Part shown: in pieces, positions 1 to 8,999 of the stretch | How the letters are laid out: every line of letters begins with the position of its first letter | Numbering within the stretch: position 1 is the stretch's first letter | NCBI GenBank assembly: GCA_024642665.1 | Contig: JAHEAR010000001.1 | Span: 182,701 to 246,700 of the forward strand | DNA from: Bacteroidota bacterium | Lineage (GTDB): Bacteria > Bacteroidota > Bacteroidia > Chitinophagales > Saprospiraceae | Reading direction: 5' to 3' | Length of the DNA: 64,000 nt | Position numbers and translations under genes: made by a program | Notes under the pieces: model-generated | The model's database searches: none | Seen by the model: the letters and a program-made list of their open reading frames with translations, nothing else | What the model was told of the DNA's origin: nothing

Positions 1-788
1 CGAAGATCTGACCAAACGATAATGATGTTTTCCCCCATCGCTACGGCGGATGGAAAATTTGATTTAAACGGATTGTTGGTCATACGCAAATCCGCATCCC
101 ATGTCAGACCACCGTCTATGGAGCGTTTATAATATATCTCATCATTCCCATTCCGGTTGTCCTGCCAGACAACATGGACATTATTGCCTAAGGAGGATAC
201 TGAGGCGTTTATTGAATTTCCGATATTCGTTGTCAATCGCATGGGCACACTAAACGTTTGACCGGAATTGAGCGAACGACAATAGTAAACTTCCTCATCT
301 TCAAAACGGTTGTCTGTCCAGACAAGATGAACCACAGGGCCTGAAACAGACAGGCAAGGAAAATTGGAATCAGCGTTGTTATTCGATATCCGTTTTTCTG
401 CAGCCCATGAGGTACCTCCATCGGATGATTTCCGGTAATAGATTTCATCATGCCCGTTGCGCTGATCTGTCCAGGCAACATGCACTTCATTTTTCAAAAC
501 TGCAATGGAAGGGTAACCTGAAAAAGTTCCATTATTTGGTGTCAATTGTACTGCCGTTTGCCAGTTTTTACCCCCATCAATAGATCGTTGGTAGTAAACT
601 TCACCCGCCAAACCGCGTTCATCAGTATATACAAGATGGACAACATCTCCATTGGCCGCAATGACATTGGCATTATTAAAGGAAGTAAAAGATTCTCCCG
701 GAGCATTCGTGAGGCGGGTTTCCTGGCCAAATTGAGCAAATAACCCCAGAGGCAGCAAGAATATAAAGGTCAACGTGGTGAATTTCAT
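1..788 (-). CDS. Secreted BNR/Asp-box repeat protein (sialidase-like propeller), 3' end cut by window
   Basis: An open frame of 262 codons runs from ATG 788 to the left edge, so only the N-terminal part is visible. It begins with a signal peptide (MKFTTLTFIFLLPLGLFAQ). At least four repeats of roughly 60-65 residues follow, each with a V-H-V-W-x-D strand and an Asp-box-like turn (SIDGGKNW, SSDGGTSW, SLNSGQTF, SIDGGLTW). Such repeats build beta-propellers in sialidases and many secreted Bacteroidota proteins. No catalytic residues of a true sialidase can be checked in the visible part, so a glycosidase role is not supported. A T9SS sorting domain may lie beyond the edge. The export call is firm; the function is unknown. 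Confidence 0.8.
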   Translation of the reverse strand, partial: MKFTTLTFIFLLPLGLFAQFGQETRLTNAPGESFTSFNNANVIAANGDVVHLVYTDERGLAGEVYYQRSIDGGKNWQTAVQLTPNNGTFSGYPSIAVLKNEVHVAWTDQRNGHDEIYYRKSSDGGTSWAAEKRISNNNADSNFPCLSVSGPVVHLVWTDNRFEDEEVYYCRSLNSGQTFSVPMRLTTNIGNSINASVSSLGNNVHVVWQDNRNGNDEIYYKRSIDGGLTWDADLRMTNNPFKSNFPSAVAMGENIIIVWSDL

Positions 789-1348
789 GTCTCTGATTTA
801 AATTTCAGTATGTAAAAGGACAATAATATGTAAATCCTTAAGTGATAAAGAACGGGAGGGAGTTATGGCTTCCGCAGGATAAAAACTCCACGACGGAAGG
901 CTTTCGAAAAGAGATCAAATCCTTTACGAATAAGGCTTTCAATTTGATCTCACGAAATAAAAATACAAAATATTTCCCTTTTAGTAGGTCTTCAGCATGG
1001 GATATATTTATTAAATAAAAAAGGCATGACTTCAAAGATTCGCTTTCATCGACCCTTATACCGTCCTTTGACAGGGTCAATACCTTAACACTTATCTCCT
1101 TTGCTGATTGCATGCATGATAATGTACTTACGGTCTATCTGTTGGTTTGATCTCCTATACAACTCGACTGGCTTCCTTCCCACAAATTGGTTTTGAGATG
1201 TTTTAACTGTGAAACAATCTCATCGATCACCCCGGCAAAACCTCCTATACCGATATACAGTTCCCGCCAAGCTATTACCCCCTGTTTAGGCAGGTCGGAT
1301 ATAAACGCTGAGGACATTTCCTTACTGTTCAATGAGGTCACATAATAA
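789..1348. other. Intergenic stretch without a supported gene
   Basis: Between the start of the BNR-repeat gene and the terminator of the small coiled-coil gene I find no convincing gene. Two minus-strand frames (838-1113, 91 codons; 1135-1386, 83 codons) have no recognisable domain or signal peptide, and the second runs through the terminator hairpin and into the neighbouring coding end. I see no repeat or RNA structure apart from that hairpin. Confidence 0.5.
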
Positions 1349-1374
1349 AAAAGGCGGTTGTAAAACCGCCTTTT
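1349..1374 (-). terminator. Rho-independent terminator
   Basis: A perfect 11-bp stem (AAAAGGCGGTT at 1349-1359 against AACCGCCTTTT at 1364-1374) closes a 4-nt loop. On the minus strand it is followed by a T run. It lies five bases beyond the stop of the 121-aa gene at 1379, so it terminates that transcript. Confidence 0.85.
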
Positions 1375-1378
1375 AACA

Positions 1379-1744
1379 TTATTCATAACTGCTTAAATTT
1401 TTTTCGAGTTTAGCAATCTCAGTTTTAAGTTTTTCAAGTTTATGTGCTTTCTTATCAAGTTTTGCCTTTGCTTTTGCTATTTGATCCGCGGTCAGTTTTT
1501 CTTTAGCTATATCCTTATCCAACTTCTTTGTAGCCTTCTCATGCGCTTCTGTGTCTTTATGAAACTTTTGCTGGTCCTTGGCCAGATCCAATCTCATCTT
1601 ATCCACTTTCTTCTGTGCTTTTGAATCTAATGGTACAGCGGACTTCCCTGATGTGGTAGTGGAGGTTGCCTGAGCATAAAGACCGGTGGATGATGTCATA
1701 TATACGCCTGAAAACAGGAGTGTCAAAAACAGAATTCTTTTCAT
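1379..1744 (-). CDS. Small secreted coiled-coil protein, unknown function
   Basis: This 121-aa protein starts with a signal peptide (about residues 1-25, ending ...GLYAQA). A Ser/Thr-rich linker follows, then a highly charged Lys/Glu/Ala/Leu-rich segment (about 45-118) with heptad-like spacing, predicted as a long helix or coiled coil. There are no Cys or catalytic motifs. I do not recognise a named family; small exported Lys-rich helical proteins are common and poorly characterised in Bacteroidota. It is a single-gene unit, since a strong terminator follows immediately and ffh ends downstream of a separate 68-bp gap. Confidence 0.7.
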   Translation of the reverse strand: MKRILFLTLLFSGVYMTSSTGLYAQATSTTTSGKSAVPLDSKAQKKVDKMRLDLAKDQQKFHKDTEAHEKATKKLDKDIAKEKLTADQIAKAKAKLDKKAHKLEKLKTEIAKLEKNLSSYE

Positions 1745-1812
1745 AAAAAGCTGCGTTTTGTGTGAATTTATTGAAGCTAAATTACATGATTTATCTCAAA
1801 CCAGTGAAAAAA

Positions 1813-3144
1813 CTATCGGCCTTTGAACTGGCTCATCATACGCTGCATATTATCTCCTTTGCTGAGATTATGCATCATCTTACGCATCTGATCGAATTGC
1901 TTAATAAACATATTCACTTCATGTACATTGCGGCCACATCCTTTGGCAATTCTTGTTTTGCGGGACATATTCAGAATCTCCGGGCTCTCACGTTCATCCG
2001 GTGTCATGGATTGAATAATCGATTCAATTTTGAGAAATGCTTTATCATCAATTTCGATATCCTTCATGGCCTTACCAACACCGGGAATCATACTCATCAA
2101 TGATTTGAGATCACCCATTTTTTTGATCTGTGCCATCTGCCCGAGAAAATCATTGAAATCGAATTTGTTTTTTTTGATTTTCTTTTCAATCCTCTTGGCT
2201 TCCTTTTCATCAAATTGTTCCTGAGCTTTCTCTACAAAAGAAACAATATCCCCCATTCCGAGAATCCGCTGCGCCATCCTGTCCGGGTAGAACATATCGA
2301 TGGTTTCCATCTTCTCTCCGGTACTGACAAACTTGATCGGCTTACCGACAGTATACTTTACGGAGAGAGCCGCTCCACCGCGTGTATCACCATCTAATTT
2401 CGTGAGGACTACTCCATCGTAATTGATTACATCATTAAAAGCTTTTGCTGTATTGACTGCATCCTGACCGGTCATAGAATCGACGACAAACAAAGTTTCA
2501 TTTGGCTGAATGGCTTCCTTGATTTCGCGAATCTCAGTCATCATCGCTTCATCAATGGCCAGACGTCCCGCGGTATCCACAATCACCACATCAAACCCAT
2601 GAATCTTAGCATATTCAATGGCTTTCAAGGCGATGGCTGCAGGATCTTTTGAATCCGGTTCTTTGTACACAGGAACATTGATCGACTCTCCGAGAACCGT
2701 CAATTGATCCACCGCTGCAGGGCGATAGACATCACATGCCACCAGCAGTGGTTTGTTCTTACGCTTGGTTTTTAAAAAGTTGGCCAGCTTTGCTGAGAAG
2801 GTAGTTTTACCACTACCCTGCAGACCAGCTATCAGGACTACACCCGGATTACCTTTAATATTGATTCCGGCAGCCTGGCCACCCATCAGATCGATCATCT
2901 CGTCCTGGACGATCTTGATCATGAGTTCACCGGGCTTAACTGAAGAAAGCACATTCTTCGTGCCTAAAGCTTCCTCCTTAATTTTATCGGTAAACTCCTT
3001 GGCTATTTTATAGTTTACATCGGCTCCAACCAAACTTCGTCGGATTTCCTTGATCGCTTCGGCAATATTAAGTTCGGTGAGCTTTCCGTCCCCTCTCAGG
3101 GTCTTAAACGCATTATCCAGATTGTCGGTAAGGCTTTGAAACAT
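1813..3144 (-). CDS. ffh: Signal recognition particle GTPase Ffh
   Basis: Ffh binds signal sequences of nascent membrane and secreted proteins and, with 4.5S RNA and FtsY, delivers ribosomes to the Sec translocon. The 443 residues show the complete family architecture: an N-domain helical bundle (about 1-90), then the NG GTPase with P-loop GLQGSGKT (107-114), DTAGRL (190-195) and TKLDGDTRGG (247-256). The Met-rich M domain (about 325-443) carries signal-sequence and RNA-binding helices. Length is normal for the family. It is the last gene of a minus-strand run folP-tamB-ffh, but a -7 promoter element in the gap suggests it also has its own promoter. The 4.5S RNA gene was not seen in this window. 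Confidence 0.97.
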   Translation of the reverse strand: MFQSLTDNLDNAFKTLRGDGKLTELNIAEAIKEIRRSLVGADVNYKIAKEFTDKIKEEALGTKNVLSSVKPGELMIKIVQDEMIDLMGGQAAGINIKGNPGVVLIAGLQGSGKTTFSAKLANFLKTKRKNKPLLVACDVYRPAAVDQLTVLGESINVPVYKEPDSKDPAAIALKAIEYAKIHGFDVVIVDTAGRLAIDEAMMTEIREIKEAIQPNETLFVVDSMTGQDAVNTAKAFNDVINYDGVVLTKLDGDTRGGAALSVKYTVGKPIKFVSTGEKMETIDMFYPDRMAQRILGMGDIVSFVEKAQEQFDEKEAKRIEKKIKKNKFDFNDFLGQMAQIKKMGDLKSLMSMIPGVGKAMKDIEIDDKAFLKIESIIQSMTPDERESPEILNMSRKTRIAKGCGRNVHEVNMFIKQFDQMRKMMHNLSKGDNMQRMMSQFKGR

Positions 3145-3181
3145 AATCGGTAAGGTGATTTTAAACAGCTAAAATGGAGCG

Positions 3182-3189
3182 CAAATATA
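3182..3189 (-). promoter_or_regulatory. Putative Bacteroidota -7 element for ffh
   Basis: On the minus strand, TATATTTG matches the TAnnTTTG consensus exactly and lies 37 bases before the ffh ATG, within the gap to tamB. No good TTTG -33 element is visible at the usual 19-21 nt spacing, so this is tentative. Confidence 0.35.
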
Positions 3190-3213
3190 CGGTTTTCGTA
3201 TTGCCTGTTCAGA

Positions 3214-6200
3214 CTACTGCTTGTTCTTCTTCTTTTTACCCAAAAACTCATCGAAGGTGTTATACTCGCGTCGATAGGTCAATCCCACTCCGGTTTTATT
3301 ACGCCTTCCTTCAATGGTTTGGGCATTCTGGTTATAGGCCCGGATTTTGAGTTTGCCATCCGGAGTGATTTTATAGGAAAAAGTAACGTCACCTGCCAGA
3401 TAATCGGTTTCTGAAACTGTCGTCGCCCCTGTAACAAAATCTCCACCAAGTCTGACCTCCAGGCGGTCATTGAAAAACTCTAATGGAAGATCGACTTCAA
3501 CGACTGTAGCATTTGGATCATCCTGCAAATTGGTAGGCACATCTCCTGTGCCACCCGACGTAATCGGAAGACCGAGATTCATCTCAAGCGATATTCCTGA
3601 AAGCACCTGACCGGTAGGTATCAAGTCACCCAAAAGACTTCCAAGATATCCGGATATCGTTGAGGAGATCAATTCACTAAACGTATTGTTTATACCCTGC
3701 GTAATTAGAGAGGTCCCTCCGGCACCGGTTATATCCGGCAGAAAAGATCTGGTAATCAGAAGACCCACCACCTGCTGCAACATGGCATTTTCATTGGCTT
3801 TAAGGATATTGACCTTGGTATTGACATAGCCTTTAAGTTCTCCTGACAGATCAGGAAACTGAATATCAAAACTTATATCCGGCTGTAAAAGGGATCCTGT
3901 CAACGTCATCAACAAGTCCACTCTGGTTCGATTTTTTGATTCCGAATACACATTACTTTGTGCTCCGGTAGGATCGGTGATATATTCCTGAATGAGTGGA
4001 TAGACTGAAGCTGACAAGTCCTTATATTTTGCCTGTACTGCTAAATTAGCATCGTATGGATCTCCATTCCATTGGATGACGCCACCGGGGTTCAACAAAA
4101 ATGGTTTTCGGACGATAAAATTTGTAAATAAATAATCCCCACTGGAAATAACGTAGTCACCATACATAGACAAATTACCCAGGCGATCCATTGACATATC
4201 TATGGACCCCGTGCCGGTACCTCGCAAGACTTCCCCGGTGTTATCATCGAAGATGAGATCGATCATGGCATCATCCGTAATGGTCATGTTCATCGTGAGA
4301 TCTATTCCACCGATATCAATTTTGGTGGGAGGCGTCACCGGAAGCATACCATTCTCCAGAAAGATGGCGAAATCCTGATCCGTACTGGTCGTTCCTGAAG
4401 AAAGTGGTATATAGATATGCGTTCCCTTGGCTGTCGTCATATCAATAACCATCTTTGGATTAGCCACAGTCCCGGAAAACGATGCATTAACTGATCCTAT
4501 GCCTTTGCCGTAAAATATATTGTTCTCATCTGAAGTTACATCCAGTCCTAAAATCTTGTCGGCTTTCAAAGTGGCATCGAGTCCCAGATTTCTAAGATAG
4601 CGATGAGTCAATCCCCCTTGCACTACAGCAGTATTCCCAAGCACATCATACAAAGTGATCCCGGACAGATCAATCCTTGTCTCAGTAATTTTAAATTTTT
4701 GCTTGTGGAAAGAATAACCAACGCCCAGATAATCAATAGTGGTACTGCCATTGTAAATTGTGCCCTCACCTTCGGGGTTTAATGCGTTGATTTTACCTCG
4801 TAGATTAAGAGTCATATCCACTGATCCTTCAGTATCTCTGATATTTTCTCCAATTAGAAATTCCAGAAAATCCAAAGGAAATTCAGTTGCTTTCAAGTCT
4901 AATCTGAGAAAGTTCTGATCGTTTACAGGAATAACTTTCAGTGGTGGCAGGAAGGCGCCAACCCCAAAAAGTGTAGCATCCTTATTGATCAGGGCGATAT
5001 CAATGGCCACAGAATCTTTGGGGTCGTTCATCTCTGTGGTGATCACCATTCGTCCATACGGTATATCATTGATTCGCAAAGCCGGAAGACTGAGTACAGC
5101 GTTCATTCTTTTGGGCTCAAACAGATTGTCAAGTTCAAAATCAAGTGTATATAATCCGGAAAAAGAAAATTTATCCTGCAGCCATATTTCATTCAGGTAG
5201 GTAATATCGAATCCTGAGACATAGGCTTCGATTCCTTTATTATAGACATCGTTTAAAAGAATCTTTTTATCCCCTGAAACCAATTGGAAATTGGTAATTT
5301 CAAACTCGTCTTTTCTGATTTCTAACTTATTGCCTGCCGGCACTTTCCAATCATCTCCTAACATTACGAGTTGAATCGGCAAAAAAGAAATTTCCCAATT
5401 CCCTTTCTTAGGTTTTGCTTTCAGATCAAAATTTAGTTTGTTGATGACTCCGGCGAGTTCATCTGTTTTGAAATTAAGTCTGATGCTGTCATTAGACACG
5501 CCACCATTGATGGAGACCTCTTCAAAAAAGAAATTTTCATTGATATCCGCTGCGATCAGATCAAGGTTCATTTTTGACACCCCATTTGATTCGTCAAAGG
5601 ACAAATTAGTCTCATAGGTACTCACTTTATGGTAATGCAATTCAGGCAAATGAATAGTTCCAAAAATACTAGCGTTTTGAAGATTGATTCCACCGGTTAA
5701 AGCTGTCCGTTTTAAATTCAATCCCTTAGCCCCAAGCAAATCAAACCAATGCTCACTATCGGCAATGACTAGATTCCAATTGAGTCGCTGGGCAACATCC
5801 GTTTCCATAGTTTTTTGTGGCGGATCAATTAGGGTAGGATATTTCTGACTGAGGTAATGATGCATCTGCAATGGCAGAAGAAATGGATCAAAATCTCCAC
5901 TAAGCATGCCACTGACCGGATCAGATTCAATCACATATACCCGATCACCGGAAAGCGAATCAGGTTTTGCTTTTAAGAGAAAATGCTCCACCCTATAGTC
6001 TGCTTCATCCACGGTGAGCGTTACATTTTCAGCGAGAAAACTTCCTTCCAATTGATTGACTTTCCCAATCAGCATGTTTGTTTCGAAGACCCCTTTGATT
6101 TCGAATTGTTTTTTCGAAAGCCCTAAGGCAAATAAATTTAATTGCTCTATTCGGGAAACGAAATTAAGTTTAGGCAACTGGTCACGGGCATCCACAGAAC

Positions 6201-8034
6201 CTTCAAATTGAATATCAAGATTCGGATCGTTTATATCCAAAGTGCCGCTAAATAATTTTCCGGTCACTACGCCATCCACACGGGCATTGTGATATACGTA
6301 GCCATTATACTCCAGCGCAGAAAGCTTAGCCGTAATATCCGCATGGGCTGATTCAGCATCCAAACCATACCCTTGAATCACCCTGCCGGTCAAAGACACT
6401 TTTCCCAGTTTTGGATTTTCCGTAAAACGTCCAAGATCGAAATTCTTCAGGGCGATACTTCCGGAATATTCTCCCTCTGCAATACCCTTCAGAATATTCA
6501 TATTCATATCAAGCGTCACCTGCCCCAACGAAGTATGAAAAGTTCCGAAGGAAATAAAATTGTCAGGATATCCATCAAAACTTCCCACGAAATTGATTTG
6601 GCCTAACCGCTTTAATATCGGAGGCAAATTCATCTTTGGAAATACACTTTGTATACTCCTGGCACTAAAGGCTGACTTTTCGACACTTAAACTAATGAAC
6701 TCAGATCCTTTGATCGCCAGGTCATGCGATTTCATATCCCCTCTAATATTTAATTCGCCCAATCCTACATTCATATTTCGGATACGCAAACGATTGACAT
6801 ACCCATTTACCTGCCCCTGAAGAATTAAATCCTTTTCATGATTCTGCATGAAAAAATCCAGTTTGCTCAAACCCGGGGCCAGGGCCATCAAATCGCTTAC
6901 CCCGACGTGCATGTCTGCCTCAGGGATATCTATCTTTACAGAGTCTACAAACGATTGAAAATCCTTGTACCCGGAAAAAAGTAAAGACAATGTATTCTTG
7001 ATTTTACTCCGTTTCGTTTCAAGATCCAGTCCATCAATCATGACACTATCTTTTGATACCACGGCTCGAGCAGCAGCCAGTTTGTTGATTTCAAAGCCAT
7101 TTTCATGAAGCAAATGAATATCAACCTCCCTGGCTCTAAAATCCCATCCGCGGATGACCAGTGAGTCCAGATCAATATCCACATCAACCAGCTGCATGTG
7201 CGCGTAATCTATTCCCTGTGCATGTGGATAGCTGACAGGATCTGCCTTTTGGTTATTCAACCCCACTTTCCCATCGGTAAATCGCATGGCATGGATATCA
7301 AAAGACCATATTTTATCACTACCCGGAATTGCCGTAGAAGCATCCGCTTGCGGAAGACTGTTAACGATCTGAATATTGGGTTCATCCAGATCAACTTCAG
7401 TCATGTCCAGATATTTTCCGATGATATTTATGGTGTCAAAAGAAATATCCGCCCGCTTAAAGGACATGTTAAAATTTGTGCCAAACGTTTCATCATCTAT
7501 GCGAACTACCAGAGAATTGGCATTCAGTGTTTTAAGGTCCAACACAAAATCGCTTTTGGTTGGATCTTTAGGCGGCAACAAACGTAGCAGTGCAATGTCA
7601 AGATTATTCAGGCTATCACCGGCAAAACGATGGATATTAAGGATCCCATTTTCTACTCCTAATTGATTGATCGTGATGCGGCGAATAAACAGATCCCAAA
7701 TGCCACGATAATCTACATGCAACTTATCGGCATAGATCAGCGTATCGGTCGGATATTCCGGAGAAGCTATAAAAACATTGCGTAAGGTTAGATCTGAAAC
7801 AGGATGAATTGTAAAACCCCCGATGGATACCTTTGTATTCAAGGTGGACTGCATGCCATTGGTAAGTTTAGTGATTCCCCATCGCTGTACGGGTGGAAAC
7901 TGGATGATCAGGACGATCAGAATCATAAGGACAAGCACAGACAAAAATATACGCGCAAGCCACATGGAAAAGCGCTTTGGCTTTTTCACATCAGGCTGTT
8001 CTTTTTCGTGGCCCTCCTTATCCATCATTAGCAT
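3214..8034 (-). CDS. tamB: TamB-family translocation/assembly module protein (AsmA-like)
   Basis: TamB-family proteins are anchored in the inner membrane and span the periplasm as a long beta-taco groove. They act in outer-membrane protein assembly and/or phospholipid transport. This 1606-aa protein has a short charged cytoplasmic tail, one N-terminal membrane segment (about residues 25-47) and a very long beta-rich periplasmic body. The C-terminal DUF490/TamB domain (roughly the last 400 residues) includes the repetitive V-x-G-x-L strand pattern and an LLIT-x-S-F segment typical of the family. Size fits Bacteroidota members, which are longer than the E. coli protein. No TamA/Omp85 gene is adjacent. 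It lies 25 bp downstream of folP, probably co-transcribed. Start at 8034 is chosen, but in-frame ATGs at 8028 and 8025 are equally possible. Confidence 0.9.
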   Translation of the reverse strand: MLMMDKEGHEKEQPDVKKPKRFSMWLARIFLSVLVLMILIVLIIQFPPVQRWGITKLTNGMQSTLNTKVSIGGFTIHPVSDLTLRNVFIASPEYPTDTLIYADKLHVDYRGIWDLFIRRITINQLGVENGILNIHRFAGDSLNNLDIALLRLLPPKDPTKSDFVLDLKTLNANSLVVRIDDETFGTNFNMSFKRADISFDTINIIGKYLDMTEVDLDEPNIQIVNSLPQADASTAIPGSDKIWSFDIHAMRFTDGKVGLNNQKADPVSYPHAQGIDYAHMQLVDVDIDLDSLVIRGWDFRAREVDIHLLHENGFEINKLAAARAVVSKDSVMIDGLDLETKRSKIKNTLSLLFSGYKDFQSFVDSVKIDIPEADMHVGVSDLMALAPGLSKLDFFMQNHEKDLILQGQVNGYVNRLRIRNMNVGLGELNIRGDMKSHDLAIKGSEFISLSVEKSAFSARSIQSVFPKMNLPPILKRLGQINFVGSFDGYPDNFISFGTFHTSLGQVTLDMNMNILKGIAEGEYSGSIALKNFDLGRFTENPKLGKVSLTGRVIQGYGLDAESAHADITAKLSALEYNGYVYHNARVDGVVTGKLFSGTLDINDPNLDIQFEGSVDARDQLPKLNFVSRIEQLNLFALGLSKKQFEIKGVFETNMLIGKVNQLEGSFLAENVTLTVDEADYRVEHFLLKAKPDSLSGDRVYVIESDPVSGMLSGDFDPFLLPLQMHHYLSQKYPTLIDPPQKTMETDVAQRLNWNLVIADSEHWFDLLGAKGLNLKRTALTGGINLQNASIFGTIHLPELHYHKVSTYETNLSFDESNGVSKMNLDLIAADINENFFFEEVSINGGVSNDSIRLNFKTDELAGVINKLNFDLKAKPKKGNWEISFLPIQLVMLGDDWKVPAGNKLEIRKDEFEITNFQLVSGDKKILLNDVYNKGIEAYVSGFDITYLNEIWLQDKFSFSGLYTLDFELDNLFEPKRMNAVLSLPALRINDIPYGRMVITTEMNDPKDSVAIDIALINKDATLFGVGAFLPPLKVIPVNDQNFLRLDLKATEFPLDFLEFLIGENIRDTEGSVDMTLNLRGKINALNPEGEGTIYNGSTTIDYLGVGYSFHKQKFKITETRIDLSGITLYDVLGNTAVVQGGLTHRYLRNLGLDATLKADKILGLDVTSDENNIFYGKGIGSVNASFSGTVANPKMVIDMTTAKGTHIYIPLSSGTTSTDQDFAIFLENGMLPVTPPTKIDIGGIDLTMNMTITDDAMIDLIFDDNTGEVLRGTGTGSIDMSMDRLGNLSMYGDYVISSGDYLFTNFIVRKPFLLNPGGVIQWNGDPYDANLAVQAKYKDLSASVYPLIQEYITDPTGAQSNVYSESKNRTRVDLLMTLTGSLLQPDISFDIQFPDLSGELKGYVNTKVNILKANENAMLQQVVGLLITRSFLPDITGAGGTSLITQGINNTFSELISSTISGYLGSLLGDLIPTGQVLSGISLEMNLGLPITSGGTGDVPTNLQDDPNATVVEVDLPLEFFNDRLEVRLGGDFVTGATTVSETDYLAGDVTFSYKITPDGKLKIRAYNQNAQTIEGRRNKTGVGLTYRREYNTFDEFLGKKKKNKQ

Positions 8035-8059
8035 AACAAGGTCAGGTGGTAAATTATTT

Positions 8060-8944
8060 TCATTTTGGAATTAATCTTTGATTATTCAGGGTATTCGCGT
8101 AAGCTAATTGATTGAAAACGGCAATGGTATCCATTGCGGCCTGCACATCATGCACCCTAAGGATGGAGGCTCCATTCCCAAGCGCTGCCATATGCAAGGC
8201 AGTAGTGGCCTCGAGCGTATCATCCACAGGTCTTCCGATCGTCCCGGAAAGTGTGGATTTTCGACTCACACCAATCAACACCGGCAAATTTAGAAAACGA
8301 AACAAACCCAATTGATCAACTAATTGATAATTCTGTTCGGGAGTTTTTGAAAAACCAAATCCGGGATCTATGACTAACTCCTCAATTCCAATTCGTTTAA
8401 GCACTTTTATTCGATTACTAAAATACTTTAATAAATCTAATACAACATCCTCATAATCTGTGTTATACTGCATATTATCAGGAGTTCCGCGCATATGCAT
8501 CATGACATATGCCACACCTGTTTCTGCCACCAGATCCAATATGCCCGGATCCAATTGTCCTCCCGATATATCATTGACCATCGTCGCTCCGGCATCGATG
8601 CATGACCTGGCCACCTCAGACCTGTAGGTATCTATTGAAATAATGATATTCGGATAACTTGCATGAATTGCTTTAATCGCTTCCAGGACACGACTCAACT
8701 CTTCTTCCGGAGAAATGGGTTTTGCTCCCGGTCGACTGGACATCCCCCCAATGTCAAGGATCGTGCAACCATCATCAATCATTTGTCCGGCTTTTGCAAG
8801 GATTGAACCTACGTCCCCTGAAATTCTGCTGGGAGGATAAAACGAGTCCGGGGTGGTATTTAAAATCCCCATGACAACAGGTGTAGAGAGGTCTATCAAC
8901 TGTGAACCACATCGCAACGTACCGGGTGATGTATGTCTTAACAT
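8060..8944 (-). CDS. folP: Dihydropteroate synthase
   Basis: FolP condenses 6-hydroxymethyl-7,8-dihydropterin pyrophosphate with p-aminobenzoate to dihydropteroate in folate synthesis and is the target of sulfonamides. The 294-aa sequence has all hallmark TIM-barrel motifs: GILNTTPDSF (26-35), DIGGMSSRPGA (64-74, the usual GGES variant here being GGMS), NDISGG, the DPGFGFSKT loop and the C-terminal GVSRKS. Length is standard. It heads the minus-strand run folP-tamB-ffh and is divergent from the M23 peptidase gene. An exact -7 element lies 43 bases upstream. Start at ATG 8944 is well supported by the N-terminal alignment to the family. Confidence 0.96.
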   Translation of the reverse strand: MLRHTSPGTLRCGSQLIDLSTPVVMGILNTTPDSFYPPSRISGDVGSILAKAGQMIDDGCTILDIGGMSSRPGAKPISPEEELSRVLEAIKAIHASYPNIIISIDTYRSEVARSCIDAGATMVNDISGGQLDPGILDLVAETGVAYVMMHMRGTPDNMQYNTDYEDVVLDLLKYFSNRIKVLKRIGIEELVIDPGFGFSKTPEQNYQLVDQLGLFRFLNLPVLIGVSRKSTLSGTIGRPVDDTLEATTALHMAALGNGASILRVHDVQAAMDTIAVFNQLAYANTLNNQRLIPK

Positions 8945-8986
8945 TTCCTTAAATCCTTATTGTGAAGGGATTAGCATATCTTGCAC

Positions 8987-8994
8987 CAAAATTA
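8987..8994 (-). promoter_or_regulatory. Putative -7 element for folP
   Basis: TAATTTTG on the minus strand matches TAnnTTTG and lies 42 bases before the folP ATG in the divergent region shared with the M23 peptidase gene. No convincing -33 TTTG is seen, so confidence is limited. Confidence 0.35.
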
Positions 8995-8999
8995 AACCA

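Noticed and set aside
838-1386. Two minus-strand frames of 91 and 83 codons
   Set aside because: No signal peptide, domain or plausible start context; the second covers the terminator hairpin at 1349-1374 and runs into the end of the 121-aa gene.
8853-8999. GTG start giving a longer M23 protein
   Set aside because: It would overlap the well-defined N-terminal coding part of folP on the other strand, and the added residues have no conserved features.
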